Shown: positions 34,038-41,817 of the stretch, in pieces
Layout: each line of letters begins with the position of its first letter
Numbering within the stretch: the stretch's first letter is position 1
Assembly: GCA_947586055.1 (NCBI GenBank)
Contig: CANPXL010000023.1
Coordinates: 1-47,022 of the forward strand
Length of the DNA: 47,022 nucleotides
Source of the DNA: an uncultured Acetatifactor sp.
Lineage (GTDB): Bacteria > Bacillota > Clostridia > Lachnospirales > Lachnospiraceae
Reading direction: 5' to 3'
Made by a program: the position numbers and the translations under genes
The notes under the pieces: model-generated
What the model was told of the DNA's origin: nothing
The model's database searches: none
The model's input: the letters and a program-made list of their open reading frames with translations, nothing else

Positions 34038-35255
34038 TCACTGTCCGTCTTCCGTCCTCCTGATCAGCTCCATGCACATCCGGCCGTTATGATAGGGACA
34101 TTTCCATGGCTCCACGATGGGATTTCCCTCTTCGGGCCTCCCCTCGTCGTCCACGTGCTTAAACCATTCTCCGCTCTTCGGATCGATGATGTGAGCCTTG
34201 ATAAAGCCCCAGACATTCTGAGCGGCCTCCAGATATTCCGTGTGGGAAGGCTCCTTCTGGTACTGGTTGAAAAAGCCCACCACGGCCTCCGCCTGCACCC
34301 ACCAGACACGCTTTCTGTCCGTCTTTCCTCTCTCGCATTCGTTGGAGAGGGAATGGTTGTAATAGGCGGTCCGGTAAACCTCGGCCACAAGATCCGCAAT
34401 CACAGGCGCAAAAGCCGCGCTTCGTTCTCCGTCCCCAAGCACGTTCAGCCCCCGATCCAAAAGCCAGCACGTCTCGATATCATGGCCGTAGGAATGCAGG
34501 TCGATCAGGCTGTTCATATCGTTGTCGAAGAAAACCTCCTGCCGGTGTTTCGCGGGGTTGTAGATTTTGTCCCGAAAGGTGTCAAGGATCCACGCCAGCT
34601 TCTCCCCGACCCGTCTCTCTCCGCTCACCCGGTACAGCTCCGTGTATGCCTCGAACACATGGAGCAGGGTGTTCATGGTGCGGTCCGCCATAACGCCGTT
34701 CTCGGAGAGCTTATCGTTGTCCGCCGGGGCAAAGCTGCGATCCAGCGCCTCCCGGTAGCCTCCCTGGTCAAACCCCTTTTCCTCGATCACCCGGAAAATA
34801 TCCATGGCGGTTTCCAGCGCTTCGGCGTCTTTTGAAGCGTCATAATAAGAGGACAGCGCATAGACGGCAAACGCCTGATTATAGATGTGCTTCGTGGTAT
34901 CCTGCGGGCACCCGTCGTACGCCACGGACCAGTAAACGCCGCCGTATTCCCCGTCAAGGCAGCGTTCCTTCAGGAAACGGTACGCGTGCCGGGCGTACTC
35001 CAACAAAGACGGATCCCTTAACGTCATACAGGCGTTGGAAAAAAACCACAGGATCCGGCTGTTCAGAATACAGCCCTTCACCGCCCTGTCATCCACCGCA
35101 AGGTCGGGTCCCACGTAGCCGTAGAACCCGCCGTTTTCTTCATCCTTCAATCCCTTCCAGAAGGGAAGGATCTGGCGGGTCAGATGCTCCCGCATCTCTT
35201 CCGCCATGTTCCCTGCTGTTTTCTTTCCCTTTATTTCTTCCCTGTTTTCTGCCAT
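34038..35255 (-). CDS. Cellobiose 2-epimerase (AGE family)
   Basis: The epimerase converts the reducing-end unit of beta-1,4-disaccharides, turning mannobiose into mannosyl-glucose, or cellobiose into glucosyl-mannose. I take the ATG at 35255 (405 residues), with GGAG ten bases before; an ATG at 35207 is an alternative and would match the usual N terminus nearly as well. The (alpha/alpha)6 barrel family marks are LNSRILWFFSNA (about 69), GGVYWSVAYDGCPQDTTKHIYNQAFAVYAL (two blocks, about 106-135), DLHSYGHDIETCWLLD (catalytic His, about 260) and KRVWWVQAEAVVGF (catalytic His/Trp zone, about 315). The first 20 residues are Lys/Glu-rich. Its place in a GH130 operon decides the substrate. Confidence 0.9.
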   Translation of the reverse strand: MAENREEIKGKKTAGNMAEEMREHLTRQILPFWKGLKDEENGGFYGYVGPDLAVDDRAVKGCILNSRILWFFSNACMTLRDPSLLEYARHAYRFLKERCLDGEYGGVYWSVAYDGCPQDTTKHIYNQAFAVYALSSYYDASKDAEALETAMDIFRVIEEKGFDQGGYREALDRSFAPADNDKLSENGVMADRTMNTLLHVFEAYTELYRVSGERRVGEKLAWILDTFRDKIYNPAKHRQEVFFDNDMNSLIDLHSYGHDIETCWLLDRGLNVLGDGERSAAFAPVIADLVAEVYRTAYYNHSLSNECERGKTDRKRVWWVQAEAVVGFFNQYQKEPSHTEYLEAAQNVWGFIKAHIIDPKSGEWFKHVDDEGRPEEGNPIVEPWKCPYHNGRMCMELIRRTEDGQ

Positions 35256-35344
35256 TTTCTGCCATCTCCACACTCTGTCTCTTTGTCCGGGGCCTGTTTC
35301 TTTTCATTCCACCCACGGCCGGCGGACGACGCCCCGCCGTTTCG

Positions 35345-36367
35345 TCAGCGCCTTCCGATCTCCGTGTCCTCGTCCCTTACCACGCTGTGCTCCTTGATGT
35401 AAGCGACGATCTCGTCAAATTTGGTAAACGCCAGGCCCACATAGCTGTCCGCCGCGCCGTAATAGATCGCGATCTTTCCGGATTCGGGATCATGAATGGT
35501 CGCGCAGGGGAACACCACGTTAGGCACAAATCCTCTCTCTTCGTACCACTCTTCGGGAGTCAGCAGGAAGTTTTCGCAGCGATACTTCACAACGGAAGGA
35601 TTTTCCAGATCCAAAATCGCGCCGCCGATGCTGTAGACATAGCCGTTGCAGGTGCCGCTGACGCCGTGATAGAACAGGAGCCATCCTTCGCTGGTCTCGA
35701 TGGGAGCGGCGCCGCCGCCGATCTTTAAGGACTCCCACCACTCGGATCCCTTCCCCATCACATGCCTGTGCTTTCCCCAGTACACAAGGTCGGGGCTCTC
35801 GCTGATAAAGATATCGCCGAAGGGCGTATGGCCGCTGTCGGAGGGCCTGCTCAGCAGGCAGAAGTTTCCGTTGATCTTTCTGGGGAACAGAACCGCGTTG
35901 CGGTTAAAGGGCAGGAACGGATTCTCGAGCCTTACGAAGGTCTTGAAATCCTTTGTCCTTGCCATGCCGATGGCGGCGCCGTAGAAATCCTGACACCAGA
36001 TGATATAGTAGGTATCCTCCACCTTCACCAGCCTTGGATCGTAAGCATAGCGGGGCATAAAGGGCTTTCCATCCTCATCCACAAAGGGGATTCTGTCCCT
36101 GTCGAAATCCCAGTGGATGCCGTCCCTGCTTCTCCCGAGATATATGTAGGGGATACCGTTTGTCTGCTCTCCGCGGAACACGCCGATAAATTCTCCATTG
36201 TATGGCACAACCGCGCTGTTGAAGATTCTCGCCACTCCCTCTACCGGGTTACGGCCGATCACAGGGTTTTCCGTATACCTCCAGATCGGCGCTCCCTTGA
36301 TTCCTTCCGGTCTCTCCTGCCATGGTACGTTGGGCACTTTCGGTGCGATCATTTTAATCTCGTTCAT
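35345..36367 (-). CDS. GH130_2 beta-1,4-mannooligosaccharide phosphorylase
   Basis: This enzyme removes mannose units from the non-reducing end of mannooligosaccharides as mannose-1-phosphate. The 340 residues match the shorter GH130_2 group, beginning with IKMIAPKVPNVPWQERPEG (about residues 4-22). Then follow ARIFNSAVVPYNGEFIGVFRGE, RYAYDPRLVKVEDTYYI with the probable general acid Asp (about 110), and SEWWESLKIGGGAAPIET, with the phosphate-site residues later. RaMP2 of Ruminococcus albus is the closest known functional type I can name. It is the first gene of the minus-strand operon, divergent from the GH26 gene. An internal phosphorylase plus the epimerase and MGP gives a complete path from mannooligosaccharides. 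Confidence 0.93.
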   Translation of the reverse strand: MNEIKMIAPKVPNVPWQERPEGIKGAPIWRYTENPVIGRNPVEGVARIFNSAVVPYNGEFIGVFRGEQTNGIPYIYLGRSRDGIHWDFDRDRIPFVDEDGKPFMPRYAYDPRLVKVEDTYYIIWCQDFYGAAIGMARTKDFKTFVRLENPFLPFNRNAVLFPRKINGNFCLLSRPSDSGHTPFGDIFISESPDLVYWGKHRHVMGKGSEWWESLKIGGGAAPIETSEGWLLFYHGVSGTCNGYVYSIGGAILDLENPSVVKYRCENFLLTPEEWYEERGFVPNVVFPCATIHDPESGKIAIYYGAADSYVGLAFTKFDEIVAYIKEHSVVRDEDTEIGRR

Positions 36368-36535
36368 AATCTGCTCCCTTCTTTCTATTTTTAAGTAATT
36401 TTAGCTTTTTTTAGCTTATAACCACCTTACCATAATTTTGAAAATACTGCAACAGATTTTGTGCAATTAGTGATTTTAGACAATTCCGGGCTCCCCGTTT
36501 TGTGCAAACTGCATAAAACGATAGCGTTCATTTTT

Positions 36536-36701
36536 AGCAACAGTTCAGCCGGCAGCCGTATCCGGAGGAAAATCGTGCTCGCACGAATTTTCCTCTGAAT
36601 ATGGCTGCCGGGGAAGCGCCATTTTATGAGCAAAGACAGGCGCACAGCGCCGGACAGCGCGTCAGCGCGGCTTTGCGAATGGCGCTGGCTGAACTGTTGC
36701 T
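36536..36701. repeat. 166-bp fold-back (MITE-like) element with perfect 15-bp terminal inverted repeats
   Basis: AGCAACAGTTCAGCC (36536-36550) is the exact inverse of 36687-36701. Inside, 36551-36578 pairs with 36581-36609 as a long near-perfect hairpin with a two-base loop. A second branch is closed by GCGCCATT (36616-36623) with AATGGCGC (36678-36685), and GCAAAG with CTTTGC inside. The element has TTTTT on both sides (36531-36535, 36702-36706), which fits a five-base target duplication. On the plus strand the closing stem plus T-run also looks like a large terminator. It encodes no protein. Confidence 0.75.
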
Positions 36702-36728
36702 TTTTTAAGCAATTTAATTAAATTTAGC

Positions 36729-36757
36729 TTGCTATCTTCCTGACAATATGGTATTGT
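36729..36757 (+). promoter_or_regulatory. Candidate sigma-A promoter for the GH26 gene
   Basis: TTGCTA (36729-36734) and TATTGT (36752-36757) are 17 bases apart. The start would be near 36764, some 75 bases before the GH26 ATG. The -35 box overlaps an AT-rich near-palindrome (AAGCAATTTAATTAAA and onward), a plausible operator. It follows the fold-back element directly. Confidence 0.55.
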
Positions 36758-36838
36758 GCTAACAACAAAGGCAGCGTCCGCATTAAAACAGGGACTTTCC
36801 GGTCAGGGCTGCAGGAAGAAAGAACAAGGGAGAACATT

Positions 36839-37765
36839 ATGGAAAAACAGGATTTTTTGCTGACGGATCCGGCGGCTCAGCTTCCGGCCGCGGAACTGTA
36901 CCGTTTCCTCAATCTGGCGGAGGGCAGATATATTCTCTCCGGCCAGCAGGAATGCCCCGGCAACAGAAACAACTGGGAAGAGCTTTCCTATATCGAAAAG
37001 GTGAGCGGGCGTCTTCCCGCCATTCTGGGGCTGGATTACATCGGGAACGATTTTGCCGGAGTCAACGAACGCGCAAAGCGCTGGCATGAAAAGGGCGGCA
37101 TCGTCTCCATCTGCTGGCACTGGGGGATCCCGCCCCACGGCGTCGGCTACCACTCCAGCCAGGAAAGCGTAGACATGGAAGAGCTTCTGACGCCCGGCAC
37201 CGAGCTGCATCAGGGCATGCTGGACAATATGGACGCCGTCGCAAATGCCCTGAAGGAGCTGTGCCGGCTTGAAATCCCCGTGCTCTGGCGCCCGCTGCAC
37301 GAATTTGACGGCGCCTGGTTCTGGTGGGGAAAGGGCGGCCCGGAAGCGTTTCAAAAGCTGTGGCGGCTGATGTACGAAAGGTTCACCGGCCATCACGCGC
37401 TGCACAACCTGATCTGGGTCCTCGGCTATTCCGGCGAAATGCATGAGGGATGGTATCCCGGCGACGACGTAGTGGACTGCATCGGCGGGGACGCCTACAC
37501 GGAAGGGATCCACGAAGCGCTCTACAACTGGGTCAGGACGCAGACGGACAAGCGCATGCCGGTCTGCCATCACGAAAACGGCCCCCTGCCGGAGCCGGGG
37601 CTTTTACGGGCAAAGGGCGTGAACTGGAGCTGGTTTCTGACCTGGCACACCGTACATATCCACGAGCAGAACAGCGCGGACTATATCTCTTATGTGTTCA
37701 ACCATCCCTACGTGGTAACGCTGGACCGGCTGGAGGAAGCAAGACAAAGCGTTCTGTCTTCCTGA
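36839..37765 (+). CDS. GH26 beta-mannanase without signal peptide
   Basis: GH26 enzymes cut beta-1,4-mannan with retention. The 308-residue protein is a single catalytic TIM barrel with no signal, CBM or anchor, so it should be cytosolic. Family residues: ICWHWGIPPHGVGYH (about 91-105), acid/base Glu155 in LWRPLHEFDGAWFWWG, and nucleophile Glu246 in MPVCHHENGPLPEPG. The E-x-G-P pattern of GH26 nucleophile sites is retained, though CHHEN is unusual next to the common LTE form. The ATG at 36839 follows GGGAG by six bases. Divergence from the GH130 operon indicates use on imported mannooligosaccharides, probably with short-chain or mannobiose-releasing specificity. Confidence 0.9.
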   Translation: MEKQDFLLTDPAAQLPAAELYRFLNLAEGRYILSGQQECPGNRNNWEELSYIEKVSGRLPAILGLDYIGNDFAGVNERAKRWHEKGGIVSICWHWGIPPHGVGYHSSQESVDMEELLTPGTELHQGMLDNMDAVANALKELCRLEIPVLWRPLHEFDGAWFWWGKGGPEAFQKLWRLMYERFTGHHALHNLIWVLGYSGEMHEGWYPGDDVVDCIGGDAYTEGIHEALYNWVRTQTDKRMPVCHHENGPLPEPGLLRAKGVNWSWFLTWHTVHIHEQNSADYISYVFNHPYVVTLDRLEEARQSVLSS

Positions 37766-37835
37766 GCCGCCTTTCGCACGACGAAGGACAGAAGACGGCG
37801 AGGGCGGCGTGCGCCGTTTTTCGCCTGCGCGCGAA

Positions 37836-37868
37836 AGAACCGCCGGGGCGGCCTGCCCCGGCGGTTCT
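37836..37868. terminator. Perfect 14-bp hairpin between GH26 and Hsp20 genes
   Basis: AGAACCGCCGGGGC and its exact inverse flank a five-base loop. On the minus strand the stem ends in CGGTTCTTTC, giving a short U-run after the Hsp20 gene. Convergent use for GH26 is possible, but the plus strand has no T-run. Confidence 0.65.
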
Positions 37869-37898
37869 GTGGTTTACGGTCTTTCGTTTCTTCCGGCG

Positions 37899-38342
37899 TT
37901 ATCCTTCGATCTGGATATACTTCTTTTCCTCAACCTTGGGCGCCGGCTCCTTCTTGGGAACGCTCAGTTTCAGGATGCCGTCCTCAAACTTTGCCTTAAT
38001 ATCCTCCTGAGTCACATCCTCGCCCACATAAAAGCTTCTGCTGCAGGTTCCGTAATATCTCTCCCGGCGGATATATTTCCCGTTGTCATCCTTCTCATCG
38101 TTGTCCTGCTTCGTCTCGGCGCTGATGGTGAGATAGCCGTCCTTTAACTCCGCCTTCACATCCTCTTTCCTGTACCCCGGCAGATCGATCGCCAGTTCAA
38201 ATCCGGTTTCCGTCTCCTTGATATCCGTGCGCATCACATTGGTCACAGGAGTGTTGTACCTTGCAACCTGCCTTGACGGACGTGCGAAATCGTCAAAGAA
38301 ATCCTCGATCAAGTTTTCTCCAAAAATACTGGGCATCAACAT
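37899..38342 (-). CDS. Hsp20 / alpha-crystallin small heat-shock protein
   Basis: Small heat-shock proteins hold unfolding proteins in soluble form until ATP-driven chaperones take over. The 147-residue product has a short N terminus with FDDFARPSRQV, an alpha-crystallin domain (about 36-128; ETETGFELAIDLPGYRKEDV and then DGYLTISAE, RRERYYGTCSRSFYV), and a C-terminal tail (VPKKEPAPKVEEKKYIQIEG). The tail lacks a clear I-x-I anchor except IQI near the very end. The ATG at 38342 has GGAGG eight bases upstream. A perfect CIRCE and a consensus promoter overlap upstream, so the HrcA repressor controls it. Confidence 0.95.
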   Translation of the reverse strand: MLMPSIFGENLIEDFFDDFARPSRQVARYNTPVTNVMRTDIKETETGFELAIDLPGYRKEDVKAELKDGYLTISAETKQDNDEKDDNGKYIRRERYYGTCSRSFYVGEDVTQEDIKAKFEDGILKLSVPKKEPAPKVEEKKYIQIEG

Positions 38343-38443
38343 AAGTCATTCCTCCTTTTCAACATTTGCGACTCTTGTCATACTCATTGTTTCCCGGAGC
38401 GGGATGAAGTATGTAATTTCTTCATCTCCTTCGTTCTGACTCT

Positions 38444-38485
38444 GTTATACCACTGTTGTTAGCACTCGTCAATAGCGAGTGCTAA
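38444..38485 (-). promoter_or_regulatory. CIRCE operator overlapping the Hsp20 promoter
   Basis: TTAGCACTC, nine bases, GAGTGCTAA (38459-38485) is a perfect CIRCE, the binding site of HrcA. On the minus strand TTGACG (38472-38467), inside the CIRCE spacer, and TATAAC (38449-38444) are 17 bases apart, a good sigma-A promoter. Repressor binding would therefore cover the -35 box. In many Clostridia CIRCE controls groESL and hrcA-dnaK; here it controls a small heat-shock gene. Confidence 0.93.
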
Positions 38486-38528
38486 CAATTTATTTTTGTT
38501 TTATACTTTTTAGAATCCGTTTAGAATT

Positions 38529-39554
38529 TCACACCTTCGCCTTTGCCGTCTCCAGCGCCGCGACCACCCTGTCGCACCATGCGTCAAACTCCGGGTCTTC
38601 CTTCTGACATTCCTCCGGATGGGACAGCACGTAGTCAAGCGCGATCCTCACGCCCTGCCGGAAGCTGACGGACGTCTTCATCTGCGGCACAAGTCTTTTC
38701 AGCTTACGGTTGTCGAAAACCACGGATACCGACTTATCCCCCGCAAGGCTGCCTGTAAAATCGTACCCGTACTGATCGCCCACCGCCGCCAGATATTCCG
38801 TGGCGACATGATACGCGTTCAGCTTTACTCCCAGCGCGTCCGCTATGATCCGGTGGATCTGATCCCATGTCAGCGTCTCGTCGCCCGTGATCTGGAACGC
38901 CTCGCCCACGGCGTTCTCATTCCCCATAAGCCCTGTAAAGCCCACGGCGAAATCACTGTTGAAGGTCAGCGTCCAGAGCGAGGAACCGTCTCCCTGAATA
39001 AGGACGGGTTTTCCTTCTCTCATGCGCTTTATAACCTGCCAGAACCCGTTTTTCCCGTGAACGCCGACGGGGATATTTCTCTCGTCATAAGTATGGCTGG
39101 GCCGGACAATGGTGACGGGGAATCCTTCCTCGCGATACTTTTTCATCAGAAATTCCTCGCAGGCGATCTTGTCTCTGGAATACTGCCAGTACGGATTGGC
39201 CAGAGAAGTGCCCTCCGTAACCACATAGCCCGCGGCGGGCTTATGGTAAGCGGAAGCGGAACTGATATAGATATACTGCCCCGTTCTTCCCCGGAACAGT
39301 CTGTAATCCCGCTCCACCTGAGACACCTGAAATCCGATGAACTCACAGACCGAATCAAAGACAAGGTCTCCCAGCTTCGCCGTCACATCCGCTTCGTCAT
39401 TGATATCCGCGGTGATCTGGCGCACCCCTTCGGGAACCGCTTCTTTCCTGTTCCCGCGGTTCAGGACCCAGACCTCCCATGCGGGATCCTTTGCAAGCCG
39501 CTCCACAACGGCGGCGCTGATGGTTCCCGTTCCTCCGATAAACAGTGCTCTCAT
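38529..39554 (-). CDS. NAD(P)-dependent epimerase/dehydratase (extended SDR)
   Basis: The 341-residue product has the extended-SDR nucleotide loop FIGGTGTISAAVVERLA at residues 5-21, a strand-turn Arg (VLNRGNR) that favours NADP or NAD, and ISSASAYH with a Tyr/Lys pair later (YWQYSRDK, about 123-130), where the Tyr and Lys are the expected catalytic set. The later part contains IRPSHTYDE-like VRPSHTYDERNIPVG. The family includes sugar-nucleotide epimerases and reductases and RNA-binding CSP41-like proteins; the true substrate is not shown. It lies 81 bases after a MATE gene. A palindrome is placed just upstream of its SD. Confidence 0.8.
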   Translation of the reverse strand: MRALFIGGTGTISAAVVERLAKDPAWEVWVLNRGNRKEAVPEGVRQITADINDEADVTAKLGDLVFDSVCEFIGFQVSQVERDYRLFRGRTGQYIYISSASAYHKPAAGYVVTEGTSLANPYWQYSRDKIACEEFLMKKYREEGFPVTIVRPSHTYDERNIPVGVHGKNGFWQVIKRMREGKPVLIQGDGSSLWTLTFNSDFAVGFTGLMGNENAVGEAFQITGDETLTWDQIHRIIADALGVKLNAYHVATEYLAAVGDQYGYDFTGSLAGDKSVSVVFDNRKLKRLVPQMKTSVSFRQGVRIALDYVLSHPEECQKEDPEFDAWCDRVVAALETAKAKV

Positions 39555-39571
39555 ACTCCATAACCTCCTCT

Positions 39572-39587
39572 TTTGTCAAATGACAAA
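39572..39587. promoter_or_regulatory. 16-bp perfect palindrome directly upstream of the SDR gene SD
   Basis: TTTGTCA, two bases, TGACAAA is a perfect inverted repeat lying 18-33 bases before the SDR start. The size and place fit an operator for a dimeric regulator, but no matching regulator is in the window. It is also a plausible mRNA stem before the SD GAGGAGG. Confidence 0.45.
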
Positions 39588-39635
39588 CTGCTCCTGAGCT
39601 CTTATTTCTGATCTTTCATTTCCAATTTTCCGCTC

Positions 39636-41048
39636 TTAATCTTCCGCTCTCAAATCTTCCGGCGCCGCATTGCCAATCGCCTTGGTCTTCCATTTCCCTC
39701 TGGCGTAAAAGAAGCATGTGACCAGCATACCGACGATCCACGAGATCAGCATGGACACGATCAGAAGTTCCCGCCTGCCGTTGGGATATTCCGCCGACCT
39801 GGAAAGGTACACCATGACATAGGCCAGGGGCACACGGAGGATGACGGTCTGAAAAATGGAAATCCACATGGGCGTCATGGTATCTCCCGCGCCGCGCATC
39901 ACGCCCGCAAGGCTCTGCAGCACCGCCATGGCAAGATACCCCACCGCCAGAATGCGCATCAGTCCGTAACTTAACTCCACAAGTTCCTGCGTGTCCGTAA
40001 AGATCCCCATGAGCGGTCTCCCCACCAGCAGGATTCCGCCGGTGATGAACGCCGACACGCCCAGCGCCAGAAATGTTCCCTGTTTCGCTCCCTTTGTCAC
40101 CCGGTCATAGGCGTTTGCGCCCACATTCTGCCCCGCGTACGTCGTCATGGCGGAACCGAAGGAGAAGTTCGGCATCATGGCAAAACCGTCCACCCGCATC
40201 ACGATCACGTTGGCCGCGATGAACTGCTCTCCAAAGCTGTTGGTGAGAGACTGAACCACGATCATGGACATGGACATGATGGCCTGGGTAACCCCGGAGG
40301 GAAGCCCCAGCCGGATCACGTTGCTGGCGTATCTTTGGTTCCATTTCATATATTTCCATTTCAGATCAAAATAGTCCTTCATTCGGTACAGCTTGACGGC
40401 GCAGAGGATCGCGGAAACCGCCTGTGCGATGCTCGTTGCGAGGGCAACGCCGCTGACGCCCAGTCCAAACCGGATCACGAACAAAAGATCAAGTCCAATA
40501 TTCAGTACACACGCCACCAGCAGATAGATCAGCGCCGACACGGAATCCCCCAGTCCTCTCAGCACCCCGGACAGGATATTGTAAAAGGCCAGCCCGGCGC
40601 CGCCGATAAACAGTATGTACAGGTAGGACGCGCACCAGTCTATGATGCTGTCCGGCGTCTGGAGCAGTTTTAACAGCGGCCGCGTCACCAGCGAGCCGAT
40701 CACCGCCACAAAGATCGTGGCGAACAACATCAGAAGGATACTGTTTCCGATCGTGTACGACAGGCCCTCCCTGTTGCGGGACCCGAAATACTGGGACACC
40801 ATGATTCCCGCTCCGATACTGATTCCCACATACAGTACCAGAAGCAGATTCAGGATCGGCCCCGCGCTTCCCACAGCCGCAAGGGCGTTGTCCCCCACAT
40901 ACTTTCCCACCACAATGCTGTCCACCGTGTTATAGAGCTGCTGGGCGATGTTCCCCAGGAGCATCGGGATCGTGAACAGAATGATTTTCTTCCACGGGGT
41001 CCCCTCCGTCATATCCACAGGGGCAAAAAATTTACGCAGATAATTCAA
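39636..41048 (-). CDS. MATE family multidrug/cation antiporter
   Basis: MATE transporters export drugs and metabolites in exchange for Na+ or H+. The 470-residue protein has twelve predicted membrane segments and the family opening (GTPWKKIILFTIPMLLGNIAQQLYNTVD, seen as two blocks about residues 16-43; then VGKYVGDNALAAVG). The C-terminal half repeats the layout. The start is TTG at 41048: GGAGG lies nine bases before it, and the first ATG inside would remove the conserved N terminus. The DinF/NorM-like group is the closest I can place. No regulator adjoins it; the SDR gene follows. Confidence 0.93.
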   Translation of the reverse strand: MNYLRKFFAPVDMTEGTPWKKIILFTIPMLLGNIAQQLYNTVDSIVVGKYVGDNALAAVGSAGPILNLLLVLYVGISIGAGIMVSQYFGSRNREGLSYTIGNSILLMLFATIFVAVIGSLVTRPLLKLLQTPDSIIDWCASYLYILFIGGAGLAFYNILSGVLRGLGDSVSALIYLLVACVLNIGLDLLFVIRFGLGVSGVALATSIAQAVSAILCAVKLYRMKDYFDLKWKYMKWNQRYASNVIRLGLPSGVTQAIMSMSMIVVQSLTNSFGEQFIAANVIVMRVDGFAMMPNFSFGSAMTTYAGQNVGANAYDRVTKGAKQGTFLALGVSAFITGGILLVGRPLMGIFTDTQELVELSYGLMRILAVGYLAMAVLQSLAGVMRGAGDTMTPMWISIFQTVILRVPLAYVMVYLSRSAEYPNGRRELLIVSMLISWIVGMLVTCFFYARGKWKTKAIGNAAPEDLRAED

Positions 41049-41111
41049 GAATCAGATCCTCCTTCCGGTTTCCGGATATTGTATTTCGCCGCCGGCGCGG
41101 CAGACCGCGGC

Positions 41112-41774
41112 TCAGTCGTCCATTCCGAAAAAGAATTCCAGCCGGTCTTCCGCCTCGTCCAGTCTGTCTTCCAGCCGTTCCAGTTTCCTCTCAAGGTCCC
41201 GGTAATCCTCCCTGGCAAGAGCGCCGTCCCGCACCGCCCTCTCCAGTTCGTCTTCGTGCCGGTCCAGCGCCCGGTCGATTTCCTCGGCACGCTGCTTTTC
41301 GGAAAAGAAACGGTCCAGATCCGCGCTCTCTTCCGCGATCAGCGCATCCACGTCCGCCGTATAGCCGTCCACAAGGGCGGTCAGGGCTTCCATCGTCTCA
41401 CTGGTGACCGCCGATCCTCCGGCCTGATCCGAAACTCCTGCGTCTCTGTCTCCGGCCGTACCTGAGCCCGGCTCCGATCCCTCTTCCGACGGCGCATTCG
41501 TCGGCTGACTCTCTTCCGACGGCGCATTCGTCGGCTGACTTTCTTCCGGCGGCGCGCTTACCGGCTGACCCTCTTCCGACGGCGCGTTATCCGGCCGGCT
41601 CTCTTCCGGCGCTTTGTCCGCCCCGGCCTGAGCCTGCTGCAGAGCGGCCACCTGGCTTTCCAGCTCCGTAATCTGTCGGCGGAGCGCCTCGTCATCCGCA
41701 TTTCCTCCGGACTGGCATCCCGTCAAAAGCAGCGCCGCAAGAACTCCCGCAAAAACACTTTTCCCTTTTTTCAT
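41112..41774 (-). CDS. Lipoprotein with coiled-coil and a 10-residue repeat
   Basis: The ATG at 41774 gives 220 residues with GGAG ahead. Lipobox LLTGC is at about 16-20. A heptad-like stretch (DEALRRQITELESQVAALQQ, about 28-47) can form a coiled coil. Residues 57-96 are four copies of a ten-residue Glu-Glu-Ser/Gly-x-Pro-x-Asn-Ala-Pro-Ser unit (30-bp tandem repeat). The C-terminal half (about 125-220) is charged and helical (RAEEIDRALDRHEDELER). No enzymatic domain is visible. It may be a cell-surface spacer or scaffold. DUF362 is immediately upstream, with MATE downstream. Confidence 0.8.
   Translation of the reverse strand: MKKGKSVFAGVLAALLLTGCQSGGNADDEALRRQITELESQVAALQQAQAGADKAPEESRPDNAPSEEGQPVSAPPEESQPTNAPSEESQPTNAPSEEGSEPGSGTAGDRDAGVSDQAGGSAVTSETMEALTALVDGYTADVDALIAEESADLDRFFSEKQRAEEIDRALDRHEDELERAVRDGALAREDYRDLERKLERLEDRLDEAEDRLEFFFGMDD
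41487..41606 (-). repeat. 30-bp tandem repeat inside the lipoprotein gene
   Basis: Four units of 30 bases, the last two nearly identical, encode EES/GxPxNAPS-type decapeptides. Such in-frame repeats expand and contract easily by slippage and would change spacer length without breaking the frame. Two of the units match each other over most of their length, which suggests recent duplication. Confidence 0.8.
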
Positions 41775-41817
41775 CCTGATCTCCTTCCCGACCTCACTTC
41801 GCCGCTCCCCCCGCGCT

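Larger units (their letters stand above)
36368..36838. promoter_or_regulatory. Divergent control region of the mannan locus
   Basis: The AT-rich stretch between the GH130_2 operon and GH26 carries no gene. Features: GGGAG SD for GH130_2 at about 36377; TTTTAGCTTT/TTTTAGCTTA near-repeats at about 36399-36419; two exact copies of TTTTGTGCAA (36457-36466 and 36498-36507), 41 bases apart; the fold-back element (36536-36701); an AT-rich near-palindrome (about 36707-36732); and the GH26 promoter. The minus-strand promoter is not clear. TTGCAG near 36450, with weak -10 options, is the best guess. Confidence 0.55.

Noticed and set aside
36427..36645. A 72-residue minus-strand frame through part of the fold-back element
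   Set aside because: It lies in AT-rich control DNA and crosses the inverted-repeat hairpin; there is no SD.
36536..36701. CRISPR repeat or tRNA-like interpretation of the fold-back structure
   Set aside because: There is no direct-repeat and spacer periodicity, no anticodon or T-loop pattern, and no CCA end. A single inverted-repeat element fits better.
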